A stretch of DNA of 13,887 nucleotides. Origin: Spirochaetaceae bacterium (GTDB lineage: Bacteria; Spirochaetota; Spirochaetia; DSM-27196; SKKC01). How positions within the stretch are numbered: the first letter of the stretch is position 1; each line of letters begins with the position of its first letter. Under the pieces are notes generated by a model. The model worked only from the letters and a program-made list of their open reading frames with translations. It searched no databases and was not told the DNA's origin. The translations under genes were made by a program, and so were the position numbers. Positions 7,906 through 13,887 of the stretch are shown here, piece by piece. The DNA is taken from contig PWGF01000447.1 of NCBI GenBank assembly GCA_003554375.1, forward strand, positions 1 to 13,887, written 5' to 3'.

Positions 7906-8870
7906 GCTTCCTCCCGGAGTACCGGAACCTCCGTACTGTCGAGGATCGCGTCGATCACGCCTTCCGGCGTTCGGCCCTTTATCATGGCGTCGGAGCTGAG
8001 GATCATCCGCTTGCCGAATACCGGTCGGACCAGCTCTTTTACATCCTCCGGAACCACATAGTCTCTTCCGCGGATGGCTGCGTGTGCCTGAGCGGTCTTA
8101 TACAGCGCCAACGACCCGCGCGGAGACACCCCGACGCGCACCTCAGGGGCTTTGCGAGTAGCTTCCACAAGGCTGATGATGTAGTTGGCAACCTGGTCGT
8201 CGACGTGCACATTCACCACCTGCTCCTGGAGCTGTCTTACCGTCTCCAGGTCGGTAGCCGCCTCCAGATCCGAAATCGGGTGGGTGACGCGGCGTTGAGC
8301 GGTTACGATGTGAAGCTCATCCTCACGCGATGGGTAGCCGACGCCAAGGCTCAGGAGAAAACGGTCCTTCTGTGCTTCCGGCAGGGGGAATGTGCCTTCG
8401 AACTCTACCGGGTTCTCCGTTGCCATGAGGAAGAACGGATCGGGTAGCTTCAGGAGCTTGCCTTCGACCGTTACCTGCCCCTCGCCCATGGCTTCGAGCA
8501 GCGCACTCTGCGTCCGCGGCGTTGCTCGGTTTATCTCGTCAACGAGAATCAGATTCCCCTGAATCGGACCGCGACGGAAGCGGAACGTTCCTTCCTTGGG
8601 GTTGTACACGCTGACGCCGATGACATCCGCCGGGAGGAGATCGGGGGTGCACTGAATGCGGTTGAACGCACCGCCCAGGGTAATGGAGATCGCCCGGGCC
8701 AATATCGTCTTCCCCAGCCCGGGCACGTCCTCAAGCAGTACATGCCCGCGACAGAGCAGCGCAACCAGCAGCTTCTCGATCACCTCACGTTTGCCGTAGA
8801 AGACGCGCTCAACCGCGCCGATTACTGTCTCCGCCCACTCCCGGACGTTCTTGTTTGACGTATATGCCAT
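7902..8870 (-). CDS. MoxR-family AAA+ ATPase
   Basis: A 322-residue MoxR-type ATPase, thought to act as a chaperone that activates or assembles partner proteins, often vWA or DUF58 proteins. Visible motifs are Walker A EDVPGLGKT (47-55), the pore-region stretch around DLLPADVIG (77-85), Walker B LILVDEIN (107-114), the ATPRTQSALLEAMGEGQV region (116-133), sensor 1 ATENP (150-154) and the EAQKDRF arginine-finger region (165-171). The C-terminal lid includes SPRGSLALYKTAQAHA. The frame extends to a TTG at 8912. The ATG at 8870 is preferred because the upstream bases carry the likely promoter and family members begin near this point. It is first in the operon, followed by DUF58 with a 4-nt overlap. 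Confidence 0.92.
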   Translation of the reverse strand: MAYTSNKNVREWAETVIGAVERVFYGKREVIEKLLVALLCRGHVLLEDVPGLGKTILARAISITLGGAFNRIQCTPDLLPADVIGVSVYNPKEGTFRFRRGPIQGNLILVDEINRATPRTQSALLEAMGEGQVTVEGKLLKLPDPFFLMATENPVEFEGTFPLPEAQKDRFLLSLGVGYPSREDELHIVTAQRRVTHPISDLEAATDLETVRQLQEQVVNVHVDDQVANYIISLVEATRKAPEVRVGVSPRGSLALYKTAQAHAAIRGRDYVVPEDVKELVRPVFGKRMILSSDAMIKGRTPEGVIDAILDSTEVPVLREEA

Positions 8871-8883
8871 AGTTTCACGCGTC

Positions 8884-8912
8884 AATGTATACGGGGATAT
8901 CGGGTCGTGCAA
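8884..8912 (-). promoter_or_regulatory. Candidate promoter for the moxR operon
   Basis: On the minus strand TTGCAC (8912-8907) and TACATT (8889-8884) lie 17 nt apart. A TATACA overlaps the -10 at 8891-8886 but leaves only 15 nt. The predicted start (about 8877-8879) leaves a leader of only some 7-9 nt before the ATG at 8870. Imperfect inverted arms CGGGT (8901-8905) and ACCCG (8912-8916) flank the -35. The -10 match is moderate. Confidence 0.4.
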
Positions 8913-8934
8913 CCCGTCGGTGCCGAACTGCCGA

Positions 8935-8953
8935 CCGGCGGTTTAACCGCCGG
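8935..8953. promoter_or_regulatory. Perfect 19-bp palindrome, candidate operator between divergent genes
   Basis: CCGGCGGTTTAACCGCCGG is two perfect 9-bp arms around a single T at 8944. It lies in the 107-nt gap between the divergent moxR and transporter genes and covers the likely -35 (TTAACC, 8943-8948) of the transporter promoter. A one-base centre is poor for an RNA hairpin but suits a dimeric DNA-binding protein. No regulator gene is adjacent in the window. Confidence 0.55.
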
Positions 8954-8971
8954 GCCTTCACGTAGTATAAG
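8943..8971 (+). promoter_or_regulatory. Likely promoter for the SBF-like transporter gene
   Basis: TTAACC (8943-8948) and TATAAG (8966-8971) are 17 nt apart. The predicted start falls at about 8977-8979, on the ATG at 8978 itself. No SD-like sequence precedes that ATG, so a leaderless mRNA is plausible. Confidence 0.5.
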
Positions 8972-8977
8972 ACGGTG

Positions 8978-10012
8978 ATGTTTCTTCGGAGCTTGCAGCC
9001 TCAGTGGTTTCTGATCGGATTGGCGGTCGCCCTTGCAGGCGGGCTGCTCCTCCCCGGTCTGGGCGAGATCTTGAACCCGGGCGGAAACCTGGTTCAGGCG
9101 CTTACCGTGCTCATCTTTCTGGTAACCGGCTTCACCTTGCCCTCGGAGGCGATCACCAAGGGCTTGCGGACGCTGCGGATGCACCTTTTCATCCAAGGGT
9201 TCATCTTCGTGCTGGTGCCGCTCTACTTCGCGCTTACCGCCCCCCTCTTCTCGGCGTACCTCGGGGGGCGGCTCGAGATCGGCCTCTACGCGCTGGCGGT
9301 CTTGCCTACTACCATATCGACGTGCGTAGTCTTCACGCAAACGAGCGGCGGGAACACGGTCGGCGCCATCTTCAACAGTGCACTCTCGAACGTCTTGGGA
9401 ATTGCCGTCTCACCGCTTCTCCTCAGCCTGTTCCTCCGGGGCACCCAAGCCGCCCTTCCTGCGCACGAAGTGGTCGCCGTCTTCCGCAACCTGGTGTTCG
9501 TCATGCTCATTCCGGTCGTGTTCGGTCAGCTCCTTCGGCGACGTTTCGAGCGGGCCGCGCGCGGCGGCGCGCCGGCGGCCTCCCTGGTAAATAGCGGCGC
9601 GATTCTCATCATCGTGTTCATCACCTTCTCCATGACGGCCGCCGACGCGGAGTTCATGGCGGCGCTCACTCGAGTGTTTGTCCCGTTCGCGTTTCTGGCC
9701 GTATCGCATGTGGCGTTGCGAGGAGTGGCGTATCTTGGTGCTAAGCTGCTCTCGCTTGGGCGGGAAGACATCATCTGCACGGTGTATTCCGCGCCTCAGA
9801 AGACAATGGCGATGGGGGTGCCACTACTCACGGTATACTTCGCCGGCGCTCCTGATCTGCTGGGGTATGCACTACTGCCGCTGCTCTTCTATCACCCGTG
9901 GCAGCTTCTGGTAGCCGGGGTGATACGCGGCCTCATCGGCCGACAGAGGAAACACCAGAATACCGGAGAGGCCGGGGCTGCGGACAAGAGCGCTGAAGAG
10001 GTGATGGCATGA
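8978..10012 (+). CDS. SBF-like (bile acid:sodium symporter superfamily, YfeH type) transporter
   Basis: This 344-residue, strongly hydrophobic inner-membrane protein has about ten transmembrane segments. It carries the family stretches LPTTISTCVVFTQTSGGN (109-126), FNSALSNVLGI (132-142) and SAPQKTMAMGVPL (271-283), typical of the SBF-like Pfam family that includes E. coli YfeH. Members are presumed to move an organic anion or other solute with a cation, but the substrate cannot be read from sequence. A GTG at 8975 is also in frame; the ATG at 8978 is chosen because the -10 element places transcription start there. The C-terminal 25 residues are polar and probably cytoplasmic. Its stop overlaps the start of the ggt remnant by ATGA, so the two were an operon. 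It is transcribed away from moxR. Confidence 0.9.
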   Translation: MFLRSLQPQWFLIGLAVALAGGLLLPGLGEILNPGGNLVQALTVLIFLVTGFTLPSEAITKGLRTLRMHLFIQGFIFVLVPLYFALTAPLFSAYLGGRLEIGLYALAVLPTTISTCVVFTQTSGGNTVGAIFNSALSNVLGIAVSPLLLSLFLRGTQAALPAHEVVAVFRNLVFVMLIPVVFGQLLRRRFERAARGGAPAASLVNSGAILIIVFITFSMTAADAEFMAALTRVFVPFAFLAVSHVALRGVAYLGAKLLSLGREDIICTVYSAPQKTMAMGVPLLTVYFAGAPDLLGYALLPLLFYHPWQLLVAGVIRGLIGRQRKHQNTGEAGAADKSAEEVMA

Positions 10013-11122
10013 AGCAGGAGTCGCTCGAGCGCTATCGCTCCAGGCGTTCCCCCGTCATCTCCGCCGGCGGCATGTGCGCCACGAGCCAGCCTCTGGCGGG
10101 CATGGCGGGAGTCGACGTCTTGCGAGCAGGGGGAACCGCGGCGGACGCAGCGGTGGCGGCTGCCGCGACGCTCCAGGTCCCGCAGCCGTGCTCGACTGGG
10201 CTGGGTGGAGCCGATCTCGCTCGACTATCGCGGGACTCGCGTTTGGGAATGCCCTCCGAACGGACAGGGGCTGGCTGCGCTCATTGCACTGAACGTCCTG
10301 CGCCATCTGCCGGTGGGCGACGTGCCTGCCGAGTCGCCGGAGTACTATCACTTGCTCATCGAGTCGATGCGGCTCCGGTTCGCCGAGGCGCAGGAAGCCG
10401 TTTTCGATCCGGACTTAGGGACGGTTCCTATCTCCGAGCTTCTGAATTCGAGCTACGGCCGGGAACGAGCTGCTTCGATTGCACCGGATCGGCGGATGCC
10501 GTCGGCGGAGCCGGGGGGACCGGCCCGCGGCCTTCGCGCAGGTGATGATACGGTGTATCTGGCGGCTGTCGACCGTTGGGGCAACGGCTGTTCGTTCATA
10601 AACAGCAACTACATGGGATTCGGGACCGGGATCGTGCCCAAGGAGTGTGGGTTCAGTCTACAGAATCGAAGGAAAGGTTTTTCGCTGGATCCGACGCACC
10701 CCGGTTGTCTCGAACCCCCGAAGCGCCCCTATCATACGATCATCCCGGCGCTCGGTACCAGAGAAGCCGACGGTGAGTTGGCTTGCGTTTTCGGGGTGAT
10801 GGGGGGCATGATGCAACCTCAGGGCCATCTTCAGGTGGCTTCCGCTTTGGTGGACGACGATGTGGATCCCCAGGCTGCGTTGGATCGTCCGAGATTTCAG
10901 TTGGAGGACGGCCGCCCGGGGGCGGTCATGATGGAAACGTCGTCGGACGAATCACCGAGCGCGCAGGCGACTGGATTGGAAGCGTTGGGGCATCCGGTGC
11001 AGCCGGTGGCGGGGATTTCGAGGTACCGTTTCGGCCTGGGACAAGTAATCGAGTCGTACCGGGGTATGTGGTGGGGAGGAAGCGATCCCCGGGGTGACGG
11101 TTTCGCGGTGCCGGGAGGATAG
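10009..11122 (+). pseudogene. ggt: Gamma-glutamyltranspeptidase remnant with internal deletion and frameshift
   Basis: Two frames are needed to read this gene. The first (from ATG 10009, SD GAGGTGA at 9998-10004) gives the GGT N-terminus, with CATSQPLAGMAGVDVLRAGG and AADAAVAAAATLQVPQPCSTGLGG, up to about 10209. The second (from about 10205 to the stop at 11122) resumes with VEPISLDYRG, CPPNGQGL, the autocleavage nucleophile Thr in DDTVYLAAVD (codon at 10550), CSFINSNYMGFG, KRPYHTIIPAL and VMGGMMQPQGH. Family members carry roughly 170 residues between the two joined points, including much of the large subunit, and these are absent. The frame changes at the same place, so one out-of-frame deletion explains both. 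Intact GGT hydrolyses or transfers gamma-glutamyl groups, for example from glutathione. This copy should be inactive. No signal peptide is seen. Confidence 0.85.
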
Positions 11123-11197
11123 CCTCCGATTGCGGATGTTCGCGGCGGATCGGAGAGATGGCCTGAGACTCTAGAATAATCGTTGGAGGATTGAGAC
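11114..11197 (+). other. Short gap between the ggt remnant and malQ
   Basis: This gap has a small hairpin GGAGG/CCTCC (11114-11118, 11123-11127) over the ggt stop, and an alternative 7-bp pairing CTCCGAT/ATCGGAG (11124-11130, 11149-11155). A -10-like TAGAAT (11172-11177) has no convincing -35. GGAGGA (11185-11190) is the malQ ribosome site, 7 nt before its ATG. Confidence 0.4.
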
Positions 11198-13195
11198 ATG
11201 GATTTCCCCGGACTGAACCGGTATCTTTCCGGCGTAGCGGTACCGGTGACCGCGTTGCGGGACGATTTCGACGTAGGAACTGGCGAGTTCGCGGATCTAC
11301 CGGAGATGGGGCGGTTTCTCCGGAGCGTCGGACTTCGCTTGCTCCAAGTGCTTCCGGTAAACGACACCGGCTACGATCCGAGCCCCTACAGCGCACTCAG
11401 CGCGTACGCGCTGCATCCGATCTATCTTCGTATTTCCGATCTTCCTGAGCTGGAGATTCCTGCGGTGCAGTCGATGGCCCACCCGGCTTTGCAGAATATG
11501 CACGAGGAGGCCCGACAGCGGACGGAGGTGGAATACGAAGCGGTGCTGCAGCAGAAACTGCAACTCCTCCGCCGGATCTATGCCGAAGCACGCTCGCAGA
11601 TTGCAGGCAACGCTGCGTTGAGCGATTGGATTTCCGCCAATCGCTGGGTTAAGCCGTATGCCGTCTTCCGGCTACTGAAAGACCGGAACGAGCAGCGTGC
11701 CTGGTGGGAATGGAGCGACATGCGCGAGCCTACCGCCGAGGCGATCGACCGGATGTGGGAAGAGAGCGAGCTCCATGAGGAGCTCCTCTTCTACGCCTGG
11801 GTACAGTGGCGGCTGGAGCAGCAGCTGCAGGCGGCGGCCGGGGAGCTGGATGAGATGGGCGTCTACTTCAAAGGGGATCTCCCGATTCTCATGAACGAGG
11901 ACTCTGCGGACGTGTGGCTGCACCGCAGTATCTTCCGGCGTGAGTTGCGGGCAGGGGCCCCGCCGGATATGTTCAGCCAATTCGGGCAGAATTGGGGATT
12001 TCCGATATACGATTGGGAGGAACTCGCCAAACAGGACTACGGGTGGTGGCGGGATCGCCTGCGGCAGGCTGACAAGTTCTTCCATATGTTTCGGATCGAT
12101 CACGTTCTCGGATTCTTCCGGATCTGGGCGGTTCCGCAGGAGAACGTTACCGGAACGATGGGCTACTTCATCCCGGGCCGGAGGTTTTCTTATGACGAGT
12201 TGAGGGCGCTCGGGTTCGACGAGGCCCGGATCGCGTGGTTGGCTGAGCCGCATATTACCGGCGAGCAGCTACGGCAGGATTTCGGTGAGCAAGCTGACAG
12301 GGTCGCCGAGCTCTGTCTAATGCAGCTGCCCGGAGAGGATCTCTACAAGCTCCACCCAAGGGTCACCGGCGAGCGTTGGCTCATGGAAGTGGACTTGGAG
12401 GACGAGCTCCGTGATAAGCTGCTGCTGCATTTCGCGGATCGTGCGCTGATTCCCGTGGACGCGGAGAACGGCCGCGAGTTCGCCCCGGCGTGGGCGTACC
12501 GGAACTGTTGGCGTTATGAGACGCTTCTGCCGGAGGAAAAAGAACGGCTGGAGGCGGCGATGGCGGACGCCGGCGAGGAGTCGGAGAAGATCTGGGAGCA
12601 GCACGGCCGGGAGGTCTTAGGCTTCATGCAGGACACCGTGGGAATGCTGCCGTGTGCGGAAGACCTGGGCGCGGTGCCTAACTGCGTGCCGCACGTGCTG
12701 AGGGAATTGGGGATACTCGGCTTGCGGGTTCCCCGGTGGACCAAGGATTCTGACGACCCGGCAGAGCCGTTGGTGCCGCCGGAGCGCTACCCGACATTGA
12801 CGGTGTGCGCTGCCAGTGTACATGACACGAGCACCATCCGCGGGTGGTGGTATGAGGACAAAGCCGCGCGTGAAGAGCTCTGGAATGTGTTCGGGTTCGA
12901 AGGCCCTTGCCCTGAGGAATACGACGAGGCAACGGCTTATCGGGTACTGGAGCGGATCAGTGAGGCGGGAAGCGCCGTATGCGTATTCCAGATTCAGGAT
13001 CTACTGGCGCTGAACGATTCGCTCCTACCGGAGAACCGTGATCACGAGCGGATTAACATCCCGGGCACGGTCGGCGGGCTCAACTGGAAGTATCGGCTGC
13101 AGTATCGCCCTCAGGAGCTTTCAGCGGACGAGAAGCTCTGCCGGCGGATCAAAGACATCGTGAATGCCCGGCCGCCCGGTAAACCGGTTTTCTGA
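11198..13195 (+). CDS. malQ: 4-alpha-glucanotransferase (amylomaltase, GH77)
   Basis: MalQ moves alpha-1,4-glucan segments between maltodextrins in the cytoplasm. The 665-residue protein shows LLQVLPVNDTGYD then SPYSALSAYALHPIYL (residues 48-77), the donor-site entrance of GH77. The catalytic nucleophile is Asp301 in FRIDHVLGFFR, the acid/base is Glu488 in CAEDLGAVP, and the third acidic residue is Asp543 in HDTSTIRGWW. The length and the PYSALSA...HPIYL wording resemble the DPE2-like branch seen in plants, Bacteroidetes and spirochaetes, but no N-terminal CBM20 starch-binding module is present. The ATG at 11198 has a strong SD (GGAGGA, 7 nt). It is followed by a gene that may encode an alpha-amylase-type enzyme. 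All three catalytic acids are present, so it should be active. Confidence 0.95.
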   Translation: MDFPGLNRYLSGVAVPVTALRDDFDVGTGEFADLPEMGRFLRSVGLRLLQVLPVNDTGYDPSPYSALSAYALHPIYLRISDLPELEIPAVQSMAHPALQNMHEEARQRTEVEYEAVLQQKLQLLRRIYAEARSQIAGNAALSDWISANRWVKPYAVFRLLKDRNEQRAWWEWSDMREPTAEAIDRMWEESELHEELLFYAWVQWRLEQQLQAAAGELDEMGVYFKGDLPILMNEDSADVWLHRSIFRRELRAGAPPDMFSQFGQNWGFPIYDWEELAKQDYGWWRDRLRQADKFFHMFRIDHVLGFFRIWAVPQENVTGTMGYFIPGRRFSYDELRALGFDEARIAWLAEPHITGEQLRQDFGEQADRVAELCLMQLPGEDLYKLHPRVTGERWLMEVDLEDELRDKLLLHFADRALIPVDAENGREFAPAWAYRNCWRYETLLPEEKERLEAAMADAGEESEKIWEQHGREVLGFMQDTVGMLPCAEDLGAVPNCVPHVLRELGILGLRVPRWTKDSDDPAEPLVPPERYPTLTVCAASVHDTSTIRGWWYEDKAAREELWNVFGFEGPCPEEYDEATAYRVLERISEAGSAVCVFQIQDLLALNDSLLPENRDHERINIPGTVGGLNWKYRLQYRPQELSADEKLCRRIKDIVNARPPGKPVF

Positions 13196-13433
13196 GGCGG
13201 CGACCGGCGCATGGCGATGCTCGCCCTATCGGCGTCGCCTTCGGGGGACCGGCCGGCTTGCCGGATTCGCAGACGACAGCTTGCACGTTGTCCCTCAGTG
13301 CGCGATGCTACCGGTAGCGAACTCGTCCTGAGCGTCATGACCGAGCGGTAGGCCGGAACCGGGTAATCGGTACGTATCGAACCGTATTCGGGAACGACAG
13401 CGGACCGGGATCGAGCGGCAGGAGAGAGAACGT
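13196..13433. other. Non-coding gap after malQ with palindromes
   Basis: No gene is seen in these 238 nt. Hairpins GGCGA/TCGCC (13213-13217, 13221-13225) and CCGGC/GCCGG (13253-13257, 13260-13264) follow the malQ stop and might end its transcript, although no U-tract is present. A perfect 12-bp palindrome, GCTACCGGTAGC, lies at 13307-13318. A TTGCAC at 13281-13286 lacks a good -10 at the right distance. Confidence 0.35.
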
Positions 13434-13887
13434 ATGGCAGAGAACGAGCGAGAGTTTCACGTCTCGAAGCGGGCGCGCGAGCACTACGGTCTGAACGGGC
13501 GGATATTCACCATGCGTGGAAACGCCGTCTTCGCCGACTACCATGCGTGCCGGGTTTTCGCCTCACGGATGAACCGTGAGCGCTCGCTGGCCGAGCGGCC
13601 TGAGTCGGCAATTAGAGCGTCGGACATATACGCCGCCGGGTTGATCGAAGAGATCATGCACTACATGGCCAGTGTGTATCGCGAGCAGGTTGTCCCCGAC
13701 ATCGGGGAGAAGCTGCTCGCCCATCTCAAAGAGTGCCTGCCCGAAACCGAGATTGATGCCGTACTCACTCGCTTCGTCGAGGAGTTTCCGCCGCAGGCGG
13801 TATACACCGGAGAGCTCACCGCCGGCGATTTTCTGAACGGCTCGGTCGATGGCATTCCCGGCCGTGAGGCGGCGCTCGAGGAGATGC
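13434..13887 (+). CDS. N-terminal part of a probable large alpha-amylase-family protein (3' partial)
   Basis: The frame from ATG 13434 stays open to the window end (151 codons), with AGGAGA at 13420-13425 as ribosome site. The start MAENEREFHVSKRAREHYG, then GNAVFADYHACRVFASRMN, ERPESAIRASDIYAAGLIEE and IMHYMASVYREQV, looks like the helical N-terminal region that precedes the GH13 domain in some very large alpha-amylase-family proteins. That comparison is from memory of the family, and no catalytic motif falls inside the window. A malQ neighbour fits an alpha-glucan role. The protein is soluble in appearance, with no signal peptide. If the comparison is wrong, it is an unknown acidic helical protein. 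Confidence 0.6.
   Translation, partial: MAENEREFHVSKRAREHYGLNGRIFTMRGNAVFADYHACRVFASRMNRERSLAERPESAIRASDIYAAGLIEEIMHYMASVYREQVVPDIGEKLLAHLKECLPETEIDAVLTRFVEEFPPQAVYTGELTAGDFLNGSVDGIPGREAALEEM

Noticed and set aside
10195..10220. Programmed ribosomal frameshift in ggt
   Set aside because: No slippery heptamer is present, and about 170 family residues are missing at the same place, which a frameshift cannot restore.
10009..10545. A 178-residue stand-alone protein from the first ggt frame
   Set aside because: Only the first 68 residues match GGT; the rest is an out-of-frame reading of the second half of the gene.
1..13887. tRNA, rRNA, riboswitch or mobile element
   Set aside because: No cloverleaf, rRNA segment, transposase, integrase or terminal inverted repeats were recognised on reading both strands.

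Overview
The window is GC-rich bacterial DNA that is almost fully coding. It holds seven intact or edge-cut genes, one broken gene, one gene that runs off the right end, and short regulatory gaps. No rRNA, tRNA, CRISPR array, insertion sequence or phage gene was recognised. The lineage can only be inferred. A DPE2-like 4-alpha-glucanotransferase without a starch-binding module, a DUF151+UVR protein, and a PurL/PurQ pair of the large PurL type together suggest a high-GC free-living spirochaete or a close relative. No single marker proves this.

Left block (1-4303, + strand): purL, cut at its 5' end by the window edge, then purQ starting 1 nt after the purL stop. Together they form the synthetase and glutaminase parts of FGAM synthase (purine biosynthesis). 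PurL is remarkable: its catalytic core is clear, but it is interrupted by several Gly/Ala/Pro-rich low-complexity insertions and carries a similar tail. PurQ has none. A DUF151 bifunctional-nuclease-like protein with a UVR motif follows (4352-4897), possibly from its own promoter.

Middle block (5082-8870, - strand): a MoxR AAA+ ATPase, a DUF58 protein and a polytopic membrane protein with a DUF4129-like C-terminus, in that transcriptional order. moxR and DUF58 overlap by 4 nt (GTGA). DUF58 and the membrane gene are joined by an 11-codon mini-ORF whose start overlaps one stop and whose stop overlaps the next start (ATGA at both ends). A GC-rich hairpin made from a duplicated GAGGCCTC element lies where this operon converges with the left block.

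Right block (8978-13887, + strand): the divergent gap upstream of moxR carries a perfect 19-bp palindrome over a good promoter for an SBF-like (YfeH-type) transporter, whose mRNA may be leaderless. The transporter overlaps by 4 nt a gamma-glutamyltranspeptidase gene that has lost roughly its middle third through an out-of-frame deletion and is read here as a pseudogene. Next come malQ (GH77) and the start of a protein that resembles the N-terminal region of a large alpha-amylase-family enzyme, which would make an alpha-glucan pair.

No clearly new multi-gene defence or mobile system is visible. The most unusual items are the PurL insertions, the mini-ORF bridge, the palindromic divergent promoter and the deleted ggt gene.
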